Origin: Laccaria trichodermophora
Taxonomy: Eukaryota; Basidiomycota; Agaricomycetes; Agaricales; Hydnangiaceae
Direction: 5' to 3'
Assembly (NCBI GenBank): GCA_018417955.1
Contig: JACTVC010000002.1
Span: 1,984,001-2,048,000 of the forward strand
Length of the DNA: 64,000 bases
Below, piece by piece: positions 32,688 through 44,788 of the stretch. The position numbers and the translations under genes were made by a program. The notes under the pieces were generated by a model, which saw nothing but the letters and a program-made list of their open reading frames with translations, made no database searches and was not told where the DNA came from. Position 1 is the first letter of the stretch. The number at the start of each line of letters is the position of its first letter.

Positions 32688-34358
32688 ATGTCCTCAATCC
32701 GCAAGGACGCCCCACGATTACCTCGACCTGCTGCTCGTTACTGGAAAGGAAAGGCGCCGAAAGGTGTCGCTGAAGCTGGTTCTGACTCAGAAGATGAAGC
32801 CACAGCAACACCTCTAGAAGAAGGGGATGTTCCAATTCAGGACCACCAGGATGCTGGTGAAGATGAGGAGGAAGAGGATGGAATCCAGCTACGTCGAGAT
32901 GTTGCAAAGTCTAAATCAATCAGCGTGGCTCTGAAGGACGTTAGTGTTTCTAAGGAGGGGAGAGTGATCATTGCAGGAAGGGAAGAATCTGGTCGGACAG
33001 TTGTGGAGGCGGAAGGTATGACTTATTATTATTTATTTCTGCTTTTCTGTCGAACCCGCGAGGCGATTCTCAAGCTTATTTGTAAAGAATCTGAAGAAGA
33101 GTCTGACGAAGAGCAAACTAAGCCTGGAAAAAAGTCCGCGGAAGGTTCAGCGGAGGTTCGTGGACAGTGTCTATGCTGCTCTATACCATGACCTTAGCGG
33201 TTTTGTCAGTCGAGCGAATACGAGTCTGATTCTGAGGAAGAAGAGAAGCCAAAACTCCAATTTAGGCCCGTCTTTGTTCCCAAGTGCGTTATGCTTTAAT
33301 ATCTCATTAACCTGTGTACTGACAAACATCTGCAGGCGTGCGAGAATCACCATTGCTGAGAAGGAAGCTATCGCTCAGGACACTCAAGAAGCTCTTGCAA
33401 AGAAAGAAGCCGAGGCAGAGGAGCGCCGGAAACAAAGCCATGACCTCGTTGCGGAAAGTATCAGGCGAGAATTGGCTGAGAGTGAGTTTTTCATATATGC
33501 CACACTCGTCTGAAGACATAACATTTCATAGAGGAGAAGGACGAGGAGATTCCCGACGTGGATGACACAGATGGCTTAGACCCGGCTGCTGAATTTGAAG
33601 CATGGCGATTGAGAGAGTTGAACAGAATCAAAACAGAGAAGGAGGAGGAGCTTCGCCGTGAAGAAGAACGCGAGGAGATTGAGCGACGTAGAGCTATGCC
33701 AGAGGAGCAGAGGATGAAGGAAGATCTGGAAAGGGCTCAAAAGCTGAGGGAAGATAAGCCGAAAGGGCAACAAAAGTTCTTGCAAAAATACTGGCACAAG
33801 GGAGCTTTCCATCAGGCATGTTATTATCCTAAGAGATTGCGAGTAGCTGACACATTTTATTAGGACGAAGAGATTCTCAAACGCCATGATTTTACGGAAG
33901 CAACTGAATCTACGATAGATGTTTCTATGTTGCCTAAAGTTATGCAAGTCAAAAATTTTGGCAAACGAAGCCGCACCAAATACACCCATCTCTTGGATCA
34001 AGATACAACTGCACCGTTAGGCGGGTTTGGTGGAACTGCTCCTGTAAGGGCCGGAGGGACATCCCTCGACGGGGGTGGCTGTTTTCTTTGTGGTGGCCCG
34101 CATCTGAAGAAAGATTGTCCTCAAAATACTGCACCTCTCTCTGAGCGTGGAAGTGGCGCGAATGCAGGGCCCATAGGATCAAGGCAATTTGGGGGAAGAC
34201 GAGACCAGGGCTCATGGCGTGATGATGATGGCGATGAACGCATAGCGGCTCGAAAGGATTATCGTCGAGGAGATGACCGAGCAGAAGATGATGTAGACAA
34301 TTACCACAGATCGAGATCACCCAATGGTAGAGAGAAACGCCGCCGTATTGGGTACTAG
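32688..34358 (+). CDS. MFAP1-family spliceosomal protein
   Basis: MFAP1 proteins belong to the spliceosome B complex and act in the nucleus. The ATG at 32688 gives [20 protein letters not shown], then acidic stretches ([34 protein letters not shown]) over several exons. A long charged helix contains [20 protein letters not shown] and [20 protein letters not shown]. The diagnostic block [20 protein letters not shown] is followed after an intron by [40 protein letters not shown] and THLLDQDTT. The tail adds a Cys-His motif [13 protein letters not shown] (one residue shorter than a classical zinc knuckle) and an Arg-rich end KRRRIGY. The length and motif order are normal for fungi. Confidence 0.9.
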
Positions 34359-34566
34359 TAGCCAGATCAAATTTAGTCTTGTGTTAATGCTGACTGGCTC
34401 GCTGACAATTCGGTTCCTGACCATCGCACTCCGGCTACTAAAGTACTAAACACTTCTGCGCTCATAGTCACGTGTTAATGCCAAGCATGCTTACTGAAAT
34501 CTATTTTCTGAGGCCATCGTTTTATTATAATTCTGTCTGTTTGAATTATTCTCAACATGGCCTAGC

Positions 34567-36362
34567 ATGCCTCGCACAGTCAAAGTCGCTGTCATTGGGG
34601 GTGGGCTTTCAGGCCTTACCGCCGCTTATTTACTGACAAAACCCCGCGCCGATGACCTTGTTCACTTCGAGGTTCACCTCTTCGAAAAGGTGGGTTACAC
34701 CAACTGACCGTTTGACCCGTCTAACGCACCATTCAGGCCTCAACAATTGGAATGGGAGCATCATCCGTTTCTGTGCCTCTACCCGACTCAGCGGATAGCT
34801 GGTCGGTCGACGTTCCCATGAGGTCTTTCCAAGGAGGTGTGCCTTGCATTTTGCATGCTAATATTCCTTTCATGACGTTTTCTTTAGGGTACTACCCCCA
34901 ACTCATTGACTTGTACAAGAGTCTTGGCGTTCCTTTCAGAAAAGCCGACTTCTCATATTCTTTTTCGTTTCTCACACCCCCAACTGAAGATCGCGGCAGA
35001 AAGATTACAGCAACCATGATCTACAACGGGGGGTCTGGCCGTGCGGGGGTCAGCATGCCATCAATTTTGAACAGCCAGCGACTGAAGAACCAAGGCTTCT
35101 TACCTTTCCTCTTGCACAAGACTTGGTCAACCGGACTCTTCGTTATCCTCACGGCGCAGCTGCTGCTCTGCTATTTGATGACGCTGTTTTATTCCCTGCC
35201 GTTCTGGAGATCATCAAAGCTGTCCGCTATGAAGTTTGGGGATTGGGCGAAAAACGTTGCGCCGAAGGGCATGTTAGCAAGATGGACCGGCATGGATATC
35301 GCTTGGCAAGATTATTTTCAAACCGTCTTGCTTCCCCTGTTTTCTGCGGTGTGTACGGCACCTGAAATGGATATTTTCAACCATCCTGCGGAAGAGTTCC
35401 TTGGTGCTTACCACTTCTTTCGTTGTGCTGTAGCCCGTTTGATATTTTTCACAGATTATATCTGGCTCACCTTTGGAACTCACCACTACGTCGTGGTGAA
35501 CGGTGTTCGGGATGTGGTTTCTCACTTGACCGCGAACCTATCCCATATCCACCTATTTGCACCCATCATCGACATTCGACCAGATGTGCAGGATCCGCGA
35601 CTTGCATCAATTCACTACGCCGACGCGGATAAAACGCACACTCTCGATGGGTTTCACCATATTATATTTGCTACGCAAGCCAACAGTGCCATTCCGTTGC
35701 TATCCAAGTATGCGGCGTCGTTGCCAGGTGAAGCACGCCAGCAAAGGAACGTCCTCGAAAACATGAAGAAATGCCTAGAGTCGTTTACATATCGACCAAC
35801 AATTGTTATCAATCATACCGACGAAAGATTCTTGCCGGACAATGCACGAGACCGACGGGATCTGAACCTCGTTTGTGCCAACTGGGTGGAGAGCGAGGAG
35901 AGTCCCATAGAAGAAGCAAGTCACACTTCTAAACTATGCGTCTCGCCATCATATACGATGGCTACGCACATTCTTCCTAGACCCAAAGGATACCCAAGTC
36001 ATTTTCCAAGCGTTTACCAGACTACTAACCCGATTATACCCCCCAAGAAAGAAAGCCTGCTGAGCGTGGCGTCCCTCGAACGTGCGGTGCTAACTCTAGA
36101 AGGAAAGGCGGCTTTGGCGAGACTGTCAAAGCAAGAGAAACGGAGATGGTGGCAGTGTGGTGTTGAAGCAGAGAGTCAATTGGGAGAGTTGCAAGGCGGA
36201 GGACGACGACAAGACCAGAAAATACCAGGAATCTGGATCTGTGGATCGTTTGCACACGCGGGTATACCTTTGCTGGAAGGATGCGTGATTAGCGCAAGGA
36301 ACGTAGTTGAACAGGGGATTCTGGAGAGCGAAGGGGCTTCCAAGTTGTCGCGTTTATGGTAG
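34567..36362 (+). CDS. FAD-dependent oxidoreductase (NAD(P)-binding Rossmann/amine-oxidase-like)
   Basis: The N-terminus MPRTVKVAVIGGGLSGLTAA carries the GxGxxG dinucleotide-binding loop, closing with the acidic residue of VHLFEK. Introns after FEK and within RSFQGG (joining to YYPQLIDLY) restore the frame. Then come SLGVPFRKADFSYSF, a hydrophobic segment around GLFVILTAQLLLCYLMTLFY that could be a membrane anchor, and, after a short intron, DYIWLTFGTHHYVVVNGVRD. Near the C-terminus GIWICGSFAHAGIPLLEGCV is the second FAD-contact motif. The family (flavin amine oxidase-like, unknown substrate) is common in basidiomycetes. The gene converges on UMP1 with 43 bp between stops. Confidence 0.75.
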
Positions 36363-36405
36363 AATAAGAGTTACAGGTGTTTCTTTTCGATCTCACTGCG
36401 TACAT

Positions 36406-36932
36406 CTAATGAAGTACTGGATTCCATTCCTGTGATATGTCAGATGGGTTTGAAGGATAGTGATGCAAAGTGATGTTACCCAAGAAAATGTCTGCAGGTT
36501 CAATGGTCTCATCACGGCCCATGAGGATGTCGAGATGCAGATTGGAATAAGGCATCGTCAGAAGGTGGGGAGCCTAGATAAGAGGAAGTGAGGAAGAATG
36601 CGAGACTTAAGGAAGGTAAAGTGACATCTGCTACGATCTTGCGTTCCATCAATGAACGCATGGGAGCGTGCAAGCCGAATATATTTCTTTGCATTGATAG
36701 CTTAAGATTGTCCTGAGTCTCCTCCCACTGTATGGAGTGAGTGAGCGATAAAGCAGAAAGAGAGCAGACTTGCGTTCTCGAGCCTCTCCCTGACGGAAGA
36801 CTGTGATATTTCTGCTGCGATTGTGCGAGGTCCATATGTGAGAGAATCGTGCACACCGAGGGCGTTTGAAGTGTCTTGTACTGAAGCAACCTTTGCAGGA
36901 GTTGTTGGGACGATTCTGAACTGTGGAGGCAT
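36406..36932 (-). CDS. UMP1: proteasome maturation factor Ump1
   Basis: Ump1 is a chaperone that rides inside half-proteasomes and is degraded on 20S completion. The start at 36932 gives MPPQFRIVPTTPAKVASVQD, then NALGVHDSLTYGPRTIAAEI (family N-terminal motif). An intron follows, then WEETQDNLKLSMQRNIFGLH and APMRSLMERKIV, the conserved core. A last exon has MPYSNLHLDILMGRDETIEP and PADIFLG. The frame runs to a stop at 36406 with a somewhat unusual tail (NITLHHYPSNP), so the last few residues may differ if a further splice exists. It shares a ~58-bp divergent promoter with the Vid30-like gene, linking proteasome assembly and a ubiquitin ligase subunit by position. Confidence 0.85.
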
Positions 36933-36990
36933 GATGAACGCGTAAGAGCAAGTGGTGTGACGTGACGGTAACGGCTTGCCTCTGTCTACA

Positions 36991-39449
36991 ATGACCTCGT
37001 ACATCCCCATACCAGCTTCATCTTCTCCTGGTCGCGCACCCTCGACGTCGAGGTCACCATTGTCATCGCGCTCTACGTTCTCCTCACGCTCTACGTTCCC
37101 CTCACGCTCACCGTTGGGCACCAGGTCTTCCGTCGCTCTTGAAAACGCCATCTCCCTCACACTTCCTTTTCCGCCTCACAGGTCCCCATCTGCAGACCAC
37201 CGATCCTTTGAACCCCGGGTCATTCGCGCTGCACCAGACTCATCTAATTCCCCATGTCAACCTCTTAATAGTCGTTCATCCTCAATCCTTAGGTCTGCCG
37301 CCTCGCAATCTATCACATCCGTCCAACACTCCACTTCTCTATCCTTTCCTCGGCCATCCTATCTCGAAAACTCTGCATTCAGACAACTCTTACTTCTAGA
37401 GCAGCCTCTACACACTATACCCAGTCGCAAGCTCGATTCCATGCACACACACCCCTCTGCTTTGCCCGCTTCCTCAGACAGCGACGATGACAGCACCGCT
37501 ACCCCTCCTCGCGATACCGTTCTCCCCCCCAAGGAGTACTCTTTCAAACTGCCTACATGCTGGAGTGACCAGGACCGCCACAGCCTTTTAAATGTCTCGT
37601 TGAATGGACGGGAACTGTCTTACCAGGGTTTGTTTCCCCCCCTCTACATTTCCGCAGCCCTGACATTGTATCAGGAACTTCATGTGGGGACAAAGATGCC
37701 GCAGCTGCAAGGACTATTCATCCAATTCCACCTGCCTGTGGAATATACTACTATGAGGTTGAAATACTCGGTAAGGAGCATAAAAGGTGAGCGATTTCAG
37801 TATCCCGCATCGCATATTTTACCCCTTTTTTAACATATTTCTTTAGTCACATCAGCATAGGGTCCGTTCTACCTTCCTCACGGTCCACACGAGATTGACT
37901 TTGTCACCCTCAGGTTTGCAGGACATGGCGTGAAGTTCTCCCGACTTCCAGGCTGGGAACCCAATTCATGGGGATACCACGGGGATGATGGGTGCTCTTT
38001 CGCTGCCGAGAAAAACGGAACATCGTATGGTCCGACTTACGGCGGTAAGTTCAAATTTACACTTCCCGGTCCCCTTACCAACATCTTGCAGCTGGTGATA
38101 TTATTGGATGTGGGATAGATTTCACGACCCGTCGTGCTTTTTTCACCAAAAACGGGTCGTTTATTGGTGTGTTCGCCGTTAGTGGATACATACACATTTA
38201 ACTGAATGAGTTCATAGGCGCTGTCTTTGAGAATGTTGGTAAAGACATAGACCTCTATCCGTCAGTGGGGCTTCAGCATGCAGGAGAAATCATTCGTGTT
38301 AATTTTGGCCACGAACCTTTCAAGTTTGATATCGACTCTCACGTACAGCAACAAAGAAATGCAGTTTGGAACAACATTCTGGCTACGCCCATCGATCCTT
38401 CAGTCTTGGAGGGCCGAAGTATGTCTACCACAGGGAAGACCACTCTCTCTGACGAGCAGTCGAAGGGGGTACTGAACAAGCTCGTTCTGACATATCTGGT
38501 GCATCATGGCTACGCAAAGACGGTGAGGGCTTTCCAGAAACAACAGCCTGACGTTTTGGCTGCGAAAGACCCCGATATCGTGATGGACGATACTGTCGCC
38601 GAAACCGGGGGCATGGATGAAGACATTAAGTGTCGGACTAGGATAGTCAATTCTGTCATAACCGGCGACATCGACTCTGCCATTGCGGAAACCAAGAAGC
38701 ATCACCCAGTAGTCCTCGAATCAGAGGACCACTTGATGTTATTCAAACTACGTTGCAGAAAATTCGTGGAGCTTATCCTAGAGACGACAGAAATGAAGAA
38801 GAGGATAAAAAGCTTGAAGGAGACGCGAGCGGCGAAGCGTCATTACGATGAAATCGGCAACGGTAATGGCGAGTTTTGGATGGACGAAGAAATGGGCATG
38901 GATGTGGATGACGACGCCGTGGGGCTAATGTCCACTTCTCCCACAACGACCGCACACAACACTCAACTGTTGCGAAATGGCCGAGAAAAGGCTGTGTCAC
39001 CTGATGGCGAAGCGAAGGACTTGTCGTCTGTAGATGCCGCTGCGCAATACGAGATGGCCTTGAACACGGCGATTGCGTATGGGCAAGAGTTGTCAAACGA
39101 CTATAAGTCAGACACGAGGCCAGAGGTGCGACAATTATTCAAGCAAACATTTGGTATTGTCGCCTGGGAGGATCCACTAGAAGCAGGAGGTAGTGTGGCG
39201 AGCGTCGTCAGTTATGAAGCCAGGGTTAATCTGGCAAATGAGCTCAATCAAGCTATTCTCAGTTCGTCGTCTTCCGGTCACGTCGTTCTCTTACTGAACC
39301 TCATTCGCACAGAGTCCCAAGGGAGGCCAACTCGTCCCGCATTGGAGATGCTTTACCGACAAACCGCTGCATGTCTCCTGCAGCTGGGTACAATGGGTGT
39401 CGGCGAAGCTGCCTTTGCAGACATATCTCGAGAAATTCTCGAGTCATGA
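36991..39449 (+). CDS. RanBP9/Vid30-like GID/CTLH ubiquitin-ligase subunit
   Basis: Vid30/Gid1 is the scaffold of the GID E3 complex, which destroys gluconeogenic enzymes. The ATG at 36991 (MTSYIPIPASSSPG) opens a Ser/Arg-rich leader with SRSTFSSRSTF repeats. The SPRY domain is read across four to five introns: LPTCWSDQDRHSLLNVSLNG, PIPPACGIYYYEVEILGK, FSRLPGWEPNSWGYHGDDGC, GDIIGCGIDFTTRRAFFTKN and ENVGKDIDLYPSVGLQHAGE. LisH follows (GVLNKLVLTYLVHHGYAKTV). CTLH comes next (RIVNSVITGDIDSAIAETKK, LMLFKLRCRKFVELI). The CRA region (AIAYGQELSNDY) and TRPALEMLYRQTAACLLQLG complete it. This domain order is specific to the family. Confidence 0.92.
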
Positions 39450-39724
39450 CACAAAGTTTCACTAACTGTATTTTACTTCTGTTATGTATTTGCTGTCGAC
39501 TAATGCTTATATCTCTGTTGTTGTACTCATCGATGTACTTTATGCAGTTGGGATCCGGTTAACTCATTTATGTCAACTTGGCAACCACACCATTCAAGTA
39601 GATGATTCAGGTCTGGTGCGGGGGGCCAAAATTCAATTGCATTCACGGGAGTAATTTATGAGAGTGGGCGGCTCTGTACTGGACCGGAAAATACCTGGGA
39701 CTCCGCTTCATCAGTTGGACCAAC

Positions 39725-40802
39725 ATGTCGCGCTCCTTCATACTTGCGTCAAGGGAGTCTCAACTCGCTCAGATTCAAACAAACAGCGTTCTTGCAGCTT
39801 TTCAGGCCCTCCTCGCAGCGAATGCCGACTCATCATCCCCAACACCCACTTTTCGTGCGTCCTTCATGACCACTGCTGGAGATAAAAATCAATCGCAAGC
39901 GTTATACCTCCTTGGAGGGAAAGCACTATGGACCAAGGAGTTGGAAATCGCGCTTAAGGAACACCACGTCGATATGCTTGTTCATTCCTTAAAGGATGTC
40001 CCAACAACTCTTCCCGACGGTTGTGTGCTCGGTGGAATTCTGGAGCGAGAGGACCCCGTGGATAGCCTTGTCGTCAAGCGCGGCGAGCGGTGGAAAAGCC
40101 TTGACGAATTGCCGTCTGGAAGTGTGATTGGGACGAGCAGCGTCAGACGGATTGCTCAGTTAAAGAGAAAATATCCTCATCTCAAGTTTCTGGATGTGGT
40201 GTGTCTTATTATTTTTCCGCTAACATGTAATTAACCCAACACATAAGCGCGGAAACCTAAATACTCGTCTCGCCAAGTTGGACGCCCCAGAGGGCCCATA
40301 CTCGGCTCTGATCCTCGCCAAAGCAGGCCTTGTCCGCCTTGGGATGGGCGATCGTATTACACTGGATTTAACACCCCCAACACTATTTTACGCGGTGTCG
40401 CAGGGTGCTTTGGGGATCGAGGTTCGCAGCGACGATGTAGAAGCCCTTGAATTGTGTGAGAGGCTCACCCATCGAGAAACGAAATTGAAGTGCCTGGCGG
40501 AACGAGCGTGCCTAAGAATTTTGGAGGGTGGCTGCAGTGTCCCAGTTGGAGTAGCGAGTCACCTTGACGGAGGTGTCCTTTCACTGTCTGGGTGTGTAAC
40601 TGCCATTGACGGGGAAAGCCACGTCGAGCACACGTTGGAGGAAAAGGTAGAGAATGCGGAGGATGCTGAGAAGGTAGGAACAAAGCTGGCAAAGGTATTG
40701 CTAGACTCGGGTGCAAAGAAGATCCTGGAGGATATCAATGTCGACAGGAATCGCAGAGTCAACGAGGCCAAGATTGAGGAAGAGGTGAAGGCGACAAAGT
40801 GA
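39725..40802 (+). CDS. HEM3: hydroxymethylbilane synthase (porphobilinogen deaminase)
   Basis: The enzyme joins four porphobilinogens into hydroxymethylbilane, the third step of haem synthesis, in the cytosol. From the [23 protein letters not shown] is the substrate-binding start. [37 protein letters not shown] and [16 protein letters not shown] contain the Lys/Asp/Arg residues of the active site. Intron 40199-40247 joins LDV to [23 protein letters not shown] and [20 protein letters not shown] follow; the Cys in EGGC carries the dipyrromethane cofactor. The length of about 340 residues is typical. The C-terminal tail is Lys/Glu-rich. Confidence 0.95.
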
Positions 40803-41062
40803 AGAAGAATGTATTTTGTAGTACAAAAAAAATGTATCTCGTCAGACCACGTCGAAGAACGGCTAGATGGCAGCGCTGCGATTGCGGCGAGTCGGGATCT
40901 TTGTGGGATGCTCTACATCTCCACGAGCGCTTGCATTTCCCTTTAATTTGGAGAGCAAGTGACTCTAAGGTGGAAAGGTTTTTTCACTTTTTATTTTCGC
41001 AAACAAAAACTTTAAATAACACAACCCATGTTTGTCGGTGTTTGCCAACTTGGTACCCTCAA

Positions 41063-41977
41063 ATGGCCTCCATCTCTGCAAGGCGCCTCGCCAAAGAACT
41101 TAGAGAAATTCAGGCAGAAGGTTGTCCAGTCGGTGAGAATCTCGGTGTTGTTTCGTTGCCCATGGTCATTTACCTTTGATCTCTTCAGGCATTTCTCTTT
41201 TAAAGGCAGAGGATTTCGCGACATGGTGGTTCTCCATCGAGGTCATGGGCGAATCTCTGTATCAGGTCCTTCTTTCAACGGTTACGCATGCTAGGTCTAT
41301 CACAATCTCATGCGCATCTTGACTTTCAGAATGAAGCCTACACCCTTCAATTTCGATTTGATTCGCAATATCCCATCTCCTCACCTGCTGTGCAGTTCGT
41401 CGTAACAGATGGTAAACAGGCGCCAATACACCCAGTTCGTTTTGGGACGCGCAATTATTTATCTGTTGTTACTCACATCGCGATTCCCAGCATGTGTACT
41501 CAAACGGACACGTTAGTTTTCCTCTGTCATTCTTTGAGAGTCTGATTCTACCACTTTGCCCTATAGATCTGCGCATCCATTCTTGGAAATGAATGGTCTC
41601 CAGTTTTGAGTGTCGTGGCAGTTTGCGTCACTTTGCAAAGTATGCTGGCCTCTTGCAAGGTGAGCTACCCCTCCACCCGGTAATGAAATATCGATAACCG
41701 CTTGTCCGACCGGTAGAAGAAAGAGAGGTGAACTTCACTAGACAATCGCATGCTTATACCCATGGTTGACTCGTCTTCAAGACCAACAGACAATGATCGA
41801 TATGTACGTACTGCGCCCGAGAACCCAAAGAAGGTAAGAGTGCTATCTGCCCAAATCTGTTTCATCTGTTGACTCCTCTCCAGACACAATTCCATTATGA
41901 TGGTATGAATGATCATGTTGCCTCTTCCCGCCGAGGCTGACAACAGTTTTTGGATTGTTTTGCAAAGATGATACGTG
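41063..41977 (+). CDS. ubiquitin-conjugating enzyme E2, UBE2W-like
   Basis: UBE2W-type E2s attach ubiquitin to protein N-termini. The gene has many short introns. MASISARRLAKELREIQAEG is joined through a short exon to AEDFATWWFSIEVMGESLYQ, then NEAYTLQFRFDSQYPISSPA, VQFVVTDGKQAPIHP, HVYSNGHICASILGNEWSPV and LSVVAVCVTLQSMLASCK. The catalytic Cys lies in GHICASIL, split by an intron just before ICAS, and the N-terminal HPN of usual E2s is replaced by HPHVYSNGH as in UBE2W. The tail DNDRYVRTAPENPKKTQFHY ends DDDT at 41977, after a last intron. Exon edges were placed by frame and are reliable to a few bases. Confidence 0.88.
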
Positions 41978-42212
41978 AGTTCATATCATATAGTCTTTGA
42001 AAATGTTAACGCAGCTGACCGCTTATTGACAGCGTGTAATGCTTACCTGTAATACGAGAATGATTTATCTGCTAGTTAAAGACTATTTTTCCGTAAGTAA
42101 ATATATTGGCTTCCTTTTGGTTATTGGGGCTCGAGTCAGATAGACACAGAAGTGATACCCGTTAATAGGAAAAAAAAAGTTACCATGCCCCTCCAAAATA
42201 AAAGATTGCGAA

Positions 42213-43581
42213 TCACACCGTCTTCTGCCTGCAGCTTTGACAGCCTGTGGGTGTGGGCGTTATTGTCGCAGCTGCAAGCTGGGCAGATGAACTGGGCCCT
42301 CCGGCCAAGCAAGAACCATCACATGAGATCCCACAAGAACAACGCCCACTTGGACAAAGACACTGGCCACCACAGCACTCCAATTTTGGCAAACTGCCGC
42401 TGGCTGAGAGTAAGGACTCTGATGCCCGGTAAATAGTGACGTCAGTTGGGTCGAGTGTGTGGCTCCCGTATCGGCGATGAGCGGGGGGCGGGGGGAGAGC
42501 AGCTGCACGGGCAAAAAAGCGATCAAGAAAGTCTGAGTTGGGAAGATTTTTGTCCTTGATCGTAGTTCCGGCGTAGTCAATACACGTCCCACATCCATCC
42601 GCGCAGTTTCGTCGATCCTTCGCGATGTTATCGGAGCCTCGATGTTCAGGGCATCCTGGACAAGCGCACTGAAGACCACAGGTACAACCAGAGCCGGCAA
42701 GTGACGTGATCTCACTCATGGGAGGCATGGAGGCGAATTCGGGTATAGATACTGGCAATTGGGAAGAAGACGGTACAGAGAGAATTGGAGGGAGGTCTGG
42801 TCCTTTGTAATGATGCAATACATGTCTGATTTCGCTTGAGCGCTTGCGCGTTGCAAGGGGTGGAGTGCCTGGTCGAGAATGGAGACGTTTGAGTTTATGA
42901 GAATGCTTCTTCATTGAGTTGGAAGAAGGTGTTTCCTGGAGTGCGGAATCGTGCATGGCCGCAACGCGAGCAAGGGTGGTCAAGCTCTCTCCGCTGACTT
43001 TAGACGAGGATGCAGAGTCTCTGCTGCAGTTACATTTCCAAACGCTATTGCAAGTACATGGGTTGAGCAGCGAATCGACTAGATATTTCAGGCATAAGCT
43101 AGGTAATTTGATTGAACAAAATAAGACCCTACCTTTTTGACGAGAGTCAGGCTCTTTCGAACAGGATGAACGAGCTGGATTCAGAACGTCTTTCAAACCG
43201 TTTGGTAATGCCGGGACTATAGGAATGAACCTCCTGGCTAAATCACGGATCAAAGAGTGGGAGCGGAAAGAATTAGATGTAAACCTACACTTTGAGCCTG
43301 CTGACAATGGGATGAGTTGTTCCTGGGTCATACGGTCCTTGGGATCACAAGTGCACTTTGAGTGCAATTTCTTTGACTGACGAAGCTCACGACATTTGTT
43401 ACATTGAGAAACGGGACGACCTTTCTTCTTGACCTCGAATAAGGGACGGTCTGTATGATGGCAGGACGAAGATCTGTGTCCTTTTATGCAGGATTCGCTG
43501 TGAGGTGATGAGAAGGACAAATTGCGATGATAGTAGGAAATAACAGCACCAGGCAAACTTCTTGCTGTTCACAAAGACCAT
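42213..43581 (-). CDS. copper-fist transcription factor (Mac1/Cuf1-like)
   Basis: The start at 43581 plus a 49-bp intron gives MVFVNSKKFACESCIKGHRS and SSCHHTDRPLFEVKKKGRPV SQCNKCRELR, the copper-fist zinc/DNA-binding module with its GRP minor-groove motif. SKCTC follows. The C-terminal half carries Cys clusters NPCTCNSVWKCNCS, GCTCGLQCACPGCPEH, CADGCGTCID and ECCGGQCLCPSGRCSCGISC, the copper-sensing type found in Mac1/Cuf1 (CxC repeats). At least two short introns interrupt the middle, near 43130 and 43300. The protein should be nuclear and control copper or iron uptake genes; whether it acts under copper lack or excess cannot be told from sequence. Confidence 0.9.
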
Positions 43582-43734
43582 GGTCAATGGCAAAGACGAC
43601 ATCGACGACGATTGATTGGAATGTACTGCATTACATAAGCAATTCAGGAACAATCTTATGACTAAGCTACACTGACATATACTTTGCCATCCTTGAGCTT
43701 ACGTAAGTTACTGAAGGTAACGTAATTTATTTAT

Positions 43735-44688
43735 TCACCTCTTGCCCTGCGTCAATCTTTCTTCCAGTTTGGCGAATTCATCTAGCGCAATCTCCTCCTC
43801 CTGGTCTAACACCTAGAAAAAAATGATCGGGTATTTTATTCATAATAACTCTTAAATCTCACCTGTTCTACACCTTTCACCTCGGGAACATAGTGCATCA
43901 GCATTCTTTCAATTCCGCTCTTCAGTGTCACTGTGCTCGAGTCGCATCCCCTGCAGCTTCCCTTGAGTTTGACTTTGACCAAGCAGTCACCCTTTTCGTC
44001 AAATCCACGATACTCAATGTCTCCTCCGTCCTCCATGATGGCAGGTCGTACCCTCGTCTCCAACAGTTCCTTGATCATTGCGACCGTCTCTGAATCGGTG
44101 TCCAAAATTCGTGTGTCCTGGGGTCCCGCGTTTTCTCGCTCTTCGTCAGTCCGGAAAAGCTTTTGCCTGGACGAAAAGAATTCCATGATGATAGAGTATA
44201 TTTCGGGTTTCACGACCGCCCATCGGTGTTCAGAATCCTTGGATACCGTCACAAAGTCCGGGCCATAGAACACAGCAGAAACACCTTCTACACCCATCAG
44301 TCTAATGGCTAGCGGGGAGATGAGAGCTGAGCGCGTGTCCAGGAATTCAGCCGTGCCATCGCCCATCACCGGCACACCCGGGATAAATTTGAGAGAGTCT
44401 TCATTTGGGGTCGTTTCTGTTTGAATAAACATCGAGCGTGCTAAAAGTTCTATTTAGTACACTCCCTTCCGATGCGTAATCAATCTCACTGGTGGAAGAA
44501 TTTAATTTGAATGGGACTTGTTGCCGTCGAGTATCGGGTCGAACATAGAGTGTGAAAGCTGACGCGGGGCGCGGGTGTGACGACAAGAAAGTCCTAATAG
44601 AATGCTGTAGACACGAATGCGACTTGTTCGTCTTTCTCGCCGCAACTTTGATGAAGCTTCGCAGCGAGGTCCTTGAAAGTGAGGACAT
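43735..44688 (-). CDS. NFU1: mitochondrial Fe-S scaffold/carrier NFU1
   Basis: NFU1 delivers [4Fe-4S] clusters to lipoate synthase and other mitochondrial enzymes. The start at 44688 (MSSLSRTSLRSFIKVAARKT) gives a basic, Ser/Arg-rich presequence. A 49-bp intron joins KLNSST to RSMFIQTETTPNEDSLKFIP, the Nfu N-domain (GVSAVFYGPDFVTVSK). The C-domain has VRPAIMEDGGDIEYRGF and KLKGSCRGCDSSTVTLKSGI with the CxxC cluster ligands, then MLMHYVPEVKGVEQ. A last exon encodes VLDQEEEIALDEFAKLEERL and ends at 43735. It is divergent from ALG1 with about 100 bp between starts. Confidence 0.94.
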
Positions 44689-44788
44689 GACAGTGAGTAA
44701 GAGAGAGGTCAGTGACAAACATTCCGGTGAAGTCACATGGCTACATACTTACACCAGGCTCAGCACATATCTAGGCGTTGACCTTGAA

